DNA of 18,035 bases from Bifidobacterium breve (lineage in GTDB: Bacteria > Actinomycetota > Acidimicrobiia > Acidimicrobiales > Ilumatobacteraceae). The notes under the pieces are model-generated. The model did not search any database and was not told where the DNA came from. It saw only the letters and a program-made list of their open reading frames with translations. Both the position numbers and the translations under genes were made by a program. Below, piece after piece: positions 8,422 through 14,924 of this stretch. Numbering within the stretch: the stretch's first letter is position 1; the number at the start of each line of letters is the position of its first letter. The stretch is taken from the NCBI GenBank assembly GCA_945889575.1, contig CAMDBY010000009.1, positions 1 to 18,035 of the forward strand, read 5' to 3'.

Positions 8422-10296
8422 ATGCCGGTTGAACGTCCAGCGACAGGATCAGTTCCTACGTCACCAGGGTCGTATCAATTCAAAGATGAACTTGGTCGCG
8501 TCATTTATGTCGGCAAGGCGTCCAACTTGCGATCTCGCGTATCTAACTATTTTCAGGATGTTACGCAGTTGCATCCGCGAACTGCCGCAATGGTCACTGC
8601 TGCGTATTCTCTTGAGTGGATTGAAGTTCGAAACGAAGTTGAAGCACTGATTCTCGAATACTCGCTCATCAAGCAACATCGCCCTCGTTTTAATGTTCGC
8701 TTACGCGACGACAAGAGCTATCCGTTTCTGGCAGTGACACTTGATGAAGAATGGCCTCGTGCAGTCGTTATGCGTGGCGTTAGGAAGAAGGGCACCCGGT
8801 ATTTCGGTCCATATCCGCACGCATGGGCAATTCGCGACACGTTAGATCTGTTGCTGCGAACATTTCCTGTTCGAACCTGCAGTCAATCAAAATTCAATAC
8901 TCACAACAAACTTGGTAAGCCTTGTCTGTTGTTTCACATTGAGAAGTGTTCTGGACCCTGCGTGGGAGAAGTTTCAGATACTGCGTATGCAGAATATGTA
9001 AAACAACTGTGCGCTTTTCTTGATGGAGATACAGATTCAGTAGTCATGCAACTGCGTACAGAGATGCTGGAAGCCTCTAAGAACATGGAATACGAAAAGG
9101 CGGGTCGTATACGGGACCGTCTGAGCGGAGTAGAGCGTGCGCTTGAAAAACAGCAAATGGTGGGCGAGCGCGATGAAGATCTCGATGTCATCGGTCTAGT
9201 AGATGATGAACTAGAAGCTGCAGTGCAGGTGTTTTACGTACGCAAAGGACGTGTTGTCGGGCGTAAGGGTTTCATTTTGGACAAGGTGGAAGACTTATCG
9301 CCAGGCGGTCTTGTTGATCGAATATTGGAAGAGATGTACGGCGACGAGCCAGCGTTAGGCATTCCCTCACAGGTCTTAGTGCCTGTTCTTCCAGATGATG
9401 CCATTACGTACACCGAATGGTTGACACATCTACGCGGTACTGCTGTTCAGATTCGGGTTCCACAACGCGGCGACAAGCGTGAATTACACGAAACCGTCAC
9501 TGTAAATGCGCGAGAAGAGTTCGCCAGGCATCGCCTGCGTCGAGCGTCTGATCACAATTCACGAAGTCAGGCATTGACTGAATTGCAGCAACTACTCAAT
9601 CTTCCGATAGCGCCCTTGCGCATTGAGTGCTACGACATGGCCCACCTGCACGGCACTGACTACGTGGGCTCCATGGTGGTTTTGGAAGATGGCATCCCGA
9701 ACAAACGTGAATACCGGCGATTCGCAGTGAAGGAAGTGATTGGTAACGACGACTATGCAGCCATGAAGGAAGTATTAACTCGCCGACTTCAGGCATATCT
9801 CGACGCACGCAATGCGCCAGCTGCAGCCGATGGAACTAAACCATCCAAGTTTTCATATCCGCCACAGTTGCTTTTGGTCGACGGCGGCAAAGGTCAATTG
9901 GGTGTCGCCGTGCAGGTGCTGGCCGACTTGGGGCTTACAGATGAAATACCCGTTGCCTCACTTGCCAAGAAATTCGAAGAAGTGTTTGTCCCCGGTCGAC
10001 AGGAACCAATCATCATTCCGAGAGGGAGCGAAGCACTCTTCATGTTGCAGCGAGTGCGAGACGAAGCGCACAGATTCGCAAATACATTCCACAGGGAGTT
10101 ACGCGGGAAACGGATGGTCTCATCGCAACTCGATGGAATTGTTGGTCTCGGAGAAGTGAGAGCAAAACGCCTCGTAAAAGAGATGAAGGGTGTCAACGCA
10201 GTAAAGAATGCGTCGCGTGAAGATTTGTCTCTCTTGTCTTGGTTGCCCTCTGCTGTAGCAGATGCCGTTTACGCTCATTTTCATTCAGACATCTAG
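8422..10296 (+). CDS. uvrC: UvrABC system protein C (dual-incision nuclease)
   Basis: UvrC makes both cuts around a lesion marked by UvrB. The N-terminal GIY-YIG nuclease (3' incision) spans about residues 13-95, with PGSYQF and VIYVGKASNLRSR. A Cys-containing segment follows (CLLFHIEKCSGPC). A UVR domain at about 210-246 pairs with that of UvrB. The C-terminal RNase H-like nuclease (5' incision) keeps Asp405 in CYDMAH, Asp487 in VDGGKGQ and His550 in DEAHRFAN. A helix-hairpin-helix DNA-binding region begins at about 568 (LDGIVGLGEVRAKRL). Its second hairpin reads SWLPSAVADAV where a glycine-rich GIG-type turn is usual. At 624 residues the length is normal. The ATG lies two bases after the uvrA stop, so translation is very likely coupled to uvrA, and I see no separate leaderless promoter. 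Confidence 0.97.
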   Translation: MPVERPATGSVPTSPGSYQFKDELGRVIYVGKASNLRSRVSNYFQDVTQLHPRTAAMVTAAYSLEWIEVRNEVEALILEYSLIKQHRPRFNVRLRDDKSYPFLAVTLDEEWPRAVVMRGVRKKGTRYFGPYPHAWAIRDTLDLLLRTFPVRTCSQSKFNTHNKLGKPCLLFHIEKCSGPCVGEVSDTAYAEYVKQLCAFLDGDTDSVVMQLRTEMLEASKNMEYEKAGRIRDRLSGVERALEKQQMVGERDEDLDVIGLVDDELEAAVQVFYVRKGRVVGRKGFILDKVEDLSPGGLVDRILEEMYGDEPALGIPSQVLVPVLPDDAITYTEWLTHLRGTAVQIRVPQRGDKRELHETVTVNAREEFARHRLRRASDHNSRSQALTELQQLLNLPIAPLRIECYDMAHLHGTDYVGSMVVLEDGIPNKREYRRFAVKEVIGNDDYAAMKEVLTRRLQAYLDARNAPAAADGTKPSKFSYPPQLLLVDGGKGQLGVAVQVLADLGLTDEIPVASLAKKFEEVFVPGRQEPIIIPRGSEALFMLQRVRDEAHRFANTFHRELRGKRMVSSQLDGIVGLGEVRAKRLVKEMKGVNAVKNASREDLSLLSWLPSAVADAVYAHFHSDI

Positions 10297-10299
10297 TGT
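10294..10299 (+). promoter_or_regulatory. candidate -10 element for the second methyltransferase (leaderless)
   Basis: TAGTGT (TANNNT type) ends six bases before the ATG at 10306. It overlaps the uvrC stop codon TAG. No good -35 is visible; TTTACG at 10268 is too far upstream at a 20-base spacing. Support rests on the identical spacing at uvrB, uvrA and rapZ. Confidence 0.5.
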
Positions 10300-10305
10300 G
10301 TAGAG

Positions 10306-11031
10306 ATGAGTGACAATGGTTTGTGGGACGAACATGCCCAGTGGTGGATTGATGGATTCACAAATGGCGCAGACCCTGAATATCTAGAGCAGATAATTCC
10401 ACTTGCTGTTGAAGAACTTGCAGGCCGGGCTCAAGTACTTGACCTCGGTTGTGGCGACGGACAGATTGCTCGCGCTTTGGCCGCGCAAGGGTCTGACGTT
10501 CTCGGAGTTGATCCAACTCAATTACATATCGATATTGCGATAGAGCGTGGCGGTGGTCCCCGATACCTACTCGGTGGTGCCACAAACATTCCAGCTGCCG
10601 ATAACTCCTTTGATGCTGTCGTTGCTTGTTTAGTGTTCGAGCACATAGATCAGATGGATGAAGCAATGACAGAAGTGGCGCGCGTCTTGAAGCCACGTGG
10701 CCAATTCAGTTTTTTTCTCAATCATCCGTTGCTGCAAACACCAGGAAGTGGCTGGATTGACGACCACATTATTGATCCGCCAGAGCAGTATTGGAGAATT
10801 GGGCCGTACCTGGTGGAGACCGAATCGATTGAAGAAGTGGAAAAGGACGTGTACATCCGCTTCATACATCGTCCCCTTAGTCGGTATGTCAATGCTCTGA
10901 TTGCAAACGGTATGACTATTGAAAGAATGGTGGAGCCTTCACCGCCCGCTGGATTTCTAGCGAGAGCTCCCGAATATGCATTGGCTCACACCGTTCCCCG
11001 TTTGTTGTATCTACGTTCAACCAAGCAATAA
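10306..11031 (+). CDS. class I SAM-dependent methyltransferase (Methyltransf_11/UbiE-like)
   Basis: This 241-residue protein is a class I methyltransferase. Motif I is VLDLGCGDG at residues 44-52. Asp69 in LGVDPT should bind the SAM ribose. The IPAADNSFDAVVACLVFEHI segment after residue 90 matches the motif-IV region of UbiE/Coq5-like enzymes, and a VLKPRGQFSF motif follows. The second half has many aromatic and acidic residues (PPEQYWRIGPYLVETESIEE), likely shaping a small-molecule pocket, but the substrate cannot be named. It starts nine bases after uvrC and ends 23 bases before rapZ. I see nothing that links it mechanically to either. A small-molecule quinone- or lipid-type substrate is possible by family resemblance only. 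It is not closely similar to the methyltransferase at 577 beyond the shared motifs. Confidence 0.9.
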   Translation: MSDNGLWDEHAQWWIDGFTNGADPEYLEQIIPLAVEELAGRAQVLDLGCGDGQIARALAAQGSDVLGVDPTQLHIDIAIERGGGPRYLLGGATNIPAADNSFDAVVACLVFEHIDQMDEAMTEVARVLKPRGQFSFFLNHPLLQTPGSGWIDDHIIDPPEQYWRIGPYLVETESIEEVEKDVYIRFIHRPLSRYVNALIANGMTIERMVEPSPPAGFLARAPEYALAHTVPRLLYLRSTKQ

Positions 11032-11042
11032 CTTTCAGCCTG

Positions 11043-11048
11043 TAGCCT
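11043..11048 (+). promoter_or_regulatory. candidate -10 element giving a leaderless rapZ transcript
   Basis: TAGCCT (TANNNT type) ends six bases before the rapZ ATG, so the predicted start of transcription is the A of ATG. It lies in the 23-base spacer after the methyltransferase. No -35 hexamer is recognisable at the normal distance. Confidence 0.55.
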
Positions 11049-11054
11049 TCGCTT

Positions 11055-11909
11055 ATGACTGACATCCTCGTTGTAACGGGACTCTCAGGTGGTGGACGTT
11101 CCCAGGCTGCTGACAGCTTGGAAGACATGGGCTGGTTTGTCGTCGACAATCTTCCGGTTGTGTTAATCGACAAAGTCGTTGAGTTGTCCGGTCAAGCCGG
11201 TGGTGAGATCAACAAGCTGTGCCTAGTTGTAGGTAATGCTCGCCAACAGGCTGGAATACTCGGAGCCATTGAGACTCTTCGTGCCGAGGGTCATAAGGTC
11301 AGAATTGTATTTCTGGAAGCAACAACTCGCGAGTTAGTACGACGCTATGAAGCTACGCGACGTAAGCATCCATTAAGTGATGGAAGTCTTGGGTTAGAAG
11401 AAGTGATTGAGCGCGAACGCGGCGCCATCGGTGAAGTGAAGGCGGCTGCTGACATTGTGATCGACACGACTGGTTTCAATGTTCACCAGTTGAAGAGTCA
11501 GCTGATGTCATTGTTCGGCACTGAGGACATAATGGATTCGCTTCAAGTGTCCGTCATGTCTTTTGGGTTCAAGCATGGTGTCCCCATTGACGTTGACATG
11601 GTTCTTGATGTTCGCTTCTTGCCCAATCCTCACTGGGATGAAAACTTGCGACCACTCAGCGGACTTGATGAAGCCGTCAAGGACTATGTGTTGGATTCGT
11701 CTCTCGCTACTGAATTCTCAGACAAGGTGAATAATCTCCTTGAGTTGATCTTGCCTGCCTACGTCCAAGAAGGTCGTAGCTACTTCACCATTGGCATCGG
11801 CTGTACTGGGGGTCGACATCGGTCCGTCGCCTTGGCTGGCCATATTGCAGAACGAATCGCGGATATGGGCTACAAATTGCGCCTCACTCACCGCGATGTG
11901 TCTCTCTAG
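11055..11909 (+). CDS. rapZ: RapZ family nucleotide-binding protein
   Basis: RapZ (YvcJ family) proteins have an N-terminal P-loop kinase-like domain and a C-terminal domain. In E. coli the protein binds small RNAs and controls glucosamine-6-phosphate synthase mRNA; its role in actinobacteria is not settled. The P-loop is GLSGGGRS at residues 9-16, a variant of the common GLSGAGRS. WFVVDNLP near residue 27 is the next family signature. The C-terminal domain keeps LDVRFLPNPHW near 192, the GCTGGRHRSV motif near 251, and the terminal HRDV. The length of 284 residues is normal. In actinobacteria and Firmicutes rapZ is normally followed by yvcK and whiA, but here the next gene is gap, 107 bases on. 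Translation is probably leaderless, given the upstream TAGCCT. Confidence 0.95.
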   Translation: MTDILVVTGLSGGGRSQAADSLEDMGWFVVDNLPVVLIDKVVELSGQAGGEINKLCLVVGNARQQAGILGAIETLRAEGHKVRIVFLEATTRELVRRYEATRRKHPLSDGSLGLEEVIERERGAIGEVKAAADIVIDTTGFNVHQLKSQLMSLFGTEDIMDSLQVSVMSFGFKHGVPIDVDMVLDVRFLPNPHWDENLRPLSGLDEAVKDYVLDSSLATEFSDKVNNLLELILPAYVQEGRSYFTIGIGCTGGRHRSVALAGHIAERIADMGYKLRLTHRDVSL

Positions 11910-11955
11910 AGTCACATCAATCAGAGTGGGCACCCGTCGTACGAGGGCGGCGAAC

Positions 11956-11961
11956 TAAGGT
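11956..11961 (+). promoter_or_regulatory. weak candidate -10 element for gap
   Basis: TAAGGT fits TANNNT and lies in the rapZ-gap spacer. A start about seven bases downstream (near 11968) would give a leader of roughly 49 bases that begins with a stem-loop. No -35 match is visible, so this is a suggestion based on position only. Confidence 0.3.
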
Positions 11962-11964
11962 ATT

Positions 11965-11990
11965 GGGGCGGTTCGCCATGAGCGAGCCCC
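11965..11990 (+). other. stem-loop in the gap leader
   Basis: An inverted repeat can fold as GGGGC pairing with GCCCC around an inner TCGC/GCGA stem and a five-base loop (CATGA), leaving a three-base bulge. Alternatively it folds as a continuous seven-pair stem, GGTTCGC with GCGAGCC, with one G-U pair. It is followed by ACGATTCTT rather than a T run, so it is unlikely to be an intrinsic terminator. It may instead stabilise the 5' end of gap mRNA or limit read-through from rapZ. Confidence 0.5.
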
Positions 11991-12003
11991 ACGATTCTTG
12001 ATG

Positions 12004-12009
12004 AAAGGA
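12004..12009 (+). promoter_or_regulatory. Shine-Dalgarno of gap
   Basis: AAAGGA lies seven bases before the GTG at 12017. It decides the GTG as the start, and it contrasts with the leaderless genes upstream. Confidence 0.75.
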
Positions 12010-12016
12010 CCACATT

Positions 12017-13015
12017 GTGACTGTACGCGTTGGTATTAACGGATTTGGTCGAATCGGCCGCAACTTCTTTCGGGCAATTGCAGCCCGCGGTGCCGATATT
12101 GAGATTGTGGCAGTCAATGATCTGGGGTCTCTCAAGACGATGGCTCATCTCTTGAAATATGACTCAGTACTCGGCGTCCTTCCACACACAATCGAAGCCG
12201 TTGAAGGCGGGATCAGTGTTGATGGAAAAGTCCTGAAGGTTCTTACAGAGCGTGACCCAAAGGCATTGCCGTGGGGTGCGTTAGGAGTTGATCTCGTCAT
12301 TGAATCAACCGGAATTTTCACCGACCGCGACAAAGCAGCCATGCATCTCGAAGGTGGCGCACCACTTGTTATTGTTTCCGCTCCGTCGAACGGTGCAGAT
12401 GCCACAATCGTGTACGGCGTGAATCACAATGATTTCAAACGCGGTACTCATACAGTCATTTCAAACGCCAGTTGCACAACCAACTGTTTCGTTCCGATGG
12501 TAAAAGTTCTCGATGACGCCTTTGGTGTCGAGAATGGTCTGATGACCACGATTCATGCGTATACCGGTGATCAATCCTTGGTCGACGGGCCTCACAGCGA
12601 TCTGCGTCGTGCTCGTGGAGCCGCCATCAATATCGTGCCCACAAGTACTGGCGCTGCTCGTGCCACAAGCCTTGTGCTCGAATCAATGAAGGGCAAACTA
12701 GACGGAACTTCGTTGCGTGTACCAGTCCCTACCGGTTCGATTACAGATTTTGTTGCAAACTTAAAGAAGCCAGCATCGGTTGAGGAAATCAACGCTGCTT
12801 TTAAGGCAGCTGCTGCTGGGCCATTGAAGGGCATTCTGGAATACACGGATGCACCAATCGTCTCGAGCGACATTGTGACGAACTCTCACTCGTGCATTTT
12901 CGATAGCGACTTAACAATGAGCATGGGCTCTTTGGTCAAGGTTCTCGGTTGGTATGACAACGAGTGGGGCTATTCAAACCGACTTGTTGATCTTGCTTTG
13001 CACGTAGCTAAGTAG
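12017..13015 (+). CDS. gap: glyceraldehyde-3-phosphate dehydrogenase (type I)
   Basis: The enzyme oxidises and phosphorylates glyceraldehyde 3-phosphate to 1,3-bisphosphoglycerate with NAD in glycolysis, or runs in reverse in gluconeogenesis. The N-terminal Rossmann motif GINGFGRIGRN is at residues 6-16. The catalytic Cys153 sits in SNASCTTNC, and the conserved His follows in TTIHAYTGDQ. The substrate-binding stretch STGAARAT and the C-terminal WYDNEWGYSNR are intact. At 332 residues it is full length. The dinucleotide-binding region has VNDLGS, which fits NAD rather than NADP preference by family comparison. The GTG start has a good Shine-Dalgarno. pgk follows after nine bases, and gap, pgk and tpiA appear to form one transcription unit. 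Confidence 0.97.
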   Translation: MTVRVGINGFGRIGRNFFRAIAARGADIEIVAVNDLGSLKTMAHLLKYDSVLGVLPHTIEAVEGGISVDGKVLKVLTERDPKALPWGALGVDLVIESTGIFTDRDKAAMHLEGGAPLVIVSAPSNGADATIVYGVNHNDFKRGTHTVISNASCTTNCFVPMVKVLDDAFGVENGLMTTIHAYTGDQSLVDGPHSDLRRARGAAINIVPTSTGAARATSLVLESMKGKLDGTSLRVPVPTGSITDFVANLKKPASVEEINAAFKAAAAGPLKGILEYTDAPIVSSDIVTNSHSCIFDSDLTMSMGSLVKVLGWYDNEWGYSNRLVDLALHVAK

Positions 13016-13024
13016 GCGTTGCAC

Positions 13025-14140
13025 ATGGCGCGTGTCCCTGTACTAGAGGACCTCGGTGATATCGCTGGAAAGCGTGTTCTTGTTCGTACTGATTTTAATG
13101 TTCCGATGCACGGTCCCGATGATGCTCGCGAAATCTCTGATGATTTTCGTATCAAAGCGGCTTTGCCAAGCATTGAATGGTTGACGAGCAGGGGAGCCAC
13201 GGTCGTATGTGCCAGTCACCTCGGTCGTCCCAAAGGTAAACCTGAACCGAAATATTCGATGGAGCCGATTCGTCGTCGATTGGCGGAACTGGCGCCTGGT
13301 GTCGAACTACTGGAGAATTTGCGTTTCAACGCTGGTGAAGAGGGGAACTCTCCGGAGTTCGTCGCGAGCCTTGTTAAGGGAATTGACTTGTATGTCAATG
13401 ACGCTTTCGGTGCAGCACATCGCTCACATGCGTCGATCGTAGGACCCCCGCGTTCCCTGCCGTCGGCAGCTGGGCGACTGCTGGAACGCGAAGTCGAGAT
13501 TCTTGGTTCACTGCGCGATTCCCCGAAGCGACCTTTCGTTGCGGTGCTCGGAGGTGCAAAAGTCAGCGACAAGATTGGCGTTATCGAAGCACTTCTACGT
13601 GTCGTCGACGCTCTAGTGATTGGTGGAGGGATGTGCTTTACATTCCTCGCAGCAAAGGGGTACCCAGTCGGTGACTCATTGTGTGAACTTGACCAAATTG
13701 CAACATGTAGAAAGTTACTTGAGAATTCGAAACCAATTTATTTGCCAGAGGACATAAACGGGCTCGATGCCGATGGACAGTTCGCTTCGTATGGTATTCG
13801 TTTGCCTGATGGCGCAAAAGGTCTCGATATCGGACCTGGCACCGCAGGCGCCTTTACTGACGTGATCATGGACGCACGCACAGTCTTTTGGAATGGTCCG
13901 ATGGGAATGTTTGAGGACGCTCGTTTTGCTGCTGGCACGCGCACTGTCGCCGAAGCGATGGCGACAACTAAAGCGTTTACAGTTGTGGGTGGTGGAGACA
14001 GCGCTGCTGCGCTCGCAACATTCGACTTAGATGATCAAATCGACCACGTGTCCACCGGTGGTGGTGCATCATTAGAACTTCTCGAGTTGGGCGATCTGCC
14101 TGGCTTGGCCGCATTGAGAGGCGCTCCAAATGTCAAATAA
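13025..14140 (+). CDS. pgk: phosphoglycerate kinase
   Basis: Pgk transfers phosphate from 1,3-bisphosphoglycerate to ADP, the first ATP-yielding step of lower glycolysis. Substrate-binding motifs in the N-domain include RTDFNVPM near residue 20, SHLGRPKG near 64, LENLRF near 97 and NDAFGAAHRSHAS near 125. The C-domain nucleotide site has LGGAKVSDKI near 175, WNGPMGMFE near 290 and GGGDSAAAL near 320, followed by STGGGASLELLE. I chose ATG 13025 (371 residues), giving MARVPVLEDLG. A TTG at 13019 would add only two residues (Met-His) and cannot be excluded. The product is slightly shorter than the usual 390-400. The 3' end overlaps tpiA by 11 bases, so the two are probably translationally coupled. 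Confidence 0.96.
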   Translation: MARVPVLEDLGDIAGKRVLVRTDFNVPMHGPDDAREISDDFRIKAALPSIEWLTSRGATVVCASHLGRPKGKPEPKYSMEPIRRRLAELAPGVELLENLRFNAGEEGNSPEFVASLVKGIDLYVNDAFGAAHRSHASIVGPPRSLPSAAGRLLEREVEILGSLRDSPKRPFVAVLGGAKVSDKIGVIEALLRVVDALVIGGGMCFTFLAAKGYPVGDSLCELDQIATCRKLLENSKPIYLPEDINGLDADGQFASYGIRLPDGAKGLDIGPGTAGAFTDVIMDARTVFWNGPMGMFEDARFAAGTRTVAEAMATTKAFTVVGGGDSAAALATFDLDDQIDHVSTGGGASLELLELGDLPGLAALRGAPNVK

Positions 14141-14924
14141 TTCTCGTAAGCCGTTGATAAGCGGCAATTGGAAAATGAATCAGAATCACTTTGAAGCAAT
14201 TCAGTGTGTGCAGAAGTTGGCGTACCTCGTAGGGAAAGACGATTTTGCGTCAGTCGACGTGAGCGTTCACCCACCGTTTACGGATATTCGTAGTGTTCAA
14301 ACTTTGATTGACGCCGATGACCTGAAGTTTCTGCTTGGCGCACAGCATTGTCATTTTGAAGACAAGGGAGCGTTCACGGGTGAAGTCGCACCTGTGTTCT
14401 TGGCAAAGCTAAGCGTGAAATATGTGATTTGTGGCCATAGCGAGCGACGTGAACTATTTGCAGAGACTGATGAGATGGTACAAAAGAAAGTCTCCGCAGT
14501 TCTATCTAACAAGATGATTCCTATTGTGTGTGTCGGTGAGACTTTGGCAGAACGTGAGGAGAACAAGACACTTGAAAAAGTGCTTGGTCAGTTGCGGGCG
14601 GGTCTCGCAAAACTCACTCCTGAACAAGCGGCCACAATTGTGGTTGCATACGAACCGATTTGGGCTATTGGTACTGGAAAAACAGCCACAACTGCTGACG
14701 CGCAAGAAGTGTGCCACGCAATACGTCAAGAAATCGGAGTGCTTTATGGCGCTGAGACGGCAGCAGCAATTCGTATTCAGTACGGAGGCTCTGTGAAGGC
14801 CGCTAACATCGCTGAGTTAATGAGACAGACCGATATTGATGGAGCGTTGGTGGGTGGCGCAAGCCTTGACCCTGATGAGTTCGCTCGTATTGTTCAATAC
14901 CGGTTGCACGAAGAAGCGCAATGA
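14130..14924 (+). CDS. tpiA: triose-phosphate isomerase
   Basis: TpiA interconverts dihydroxyacetone phosphate and glyceraldehyde 3-phosphate, feeding Gap. It is a TIM barrel with all key residues in place: Lys15 in GNWKMN, His103 in GHSERRELF, and the catalytic base Glu175 in AYEPIWAIGTGKTAT. The phosphate-gripping YGGSVK and GALVGGASL loops follow near the end. The length of 264 residues is normal. The ATG lies inside the pgk 3' end. The stop TGA shares the bases ATGA with the next start codon, which belongs to an ABC-transporter permease. In most actinobacteria the gene after tpiA is secG, which is absent here. Confidence 0.97.
   Translation: MSNNSRKPLISGNWKMNQNHFEAIQCVQKLAYLVGKDDFASVDVSVHPPFTDIRSVQTLIDADDLKFLLGAQHCHFEDKGAFTGEVAPVFLAKLSVKYVICGHSERRELFAETDEMVQKKVSAVLSNKMIPIVCVGETLAEREENKTLEKVLGQLRAGLAKLTPEQAATIVVAYEPIWAIGTGKTATTADAQEVCHAIRQEIGVLYGAETAAAIRIQYGGSVKAANIAELMRQTDIDGALVGGASLDPDEFARIVQYRLHEEAQ

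Noticed and set aside
11933..11947. Palindrome TCGTACGA with flanking CCC/GGG in the rapZ-gap spacer as an operator
   Set aside because: Eight symmetrical bases are easily reached by chance and there is no second copy in the window.
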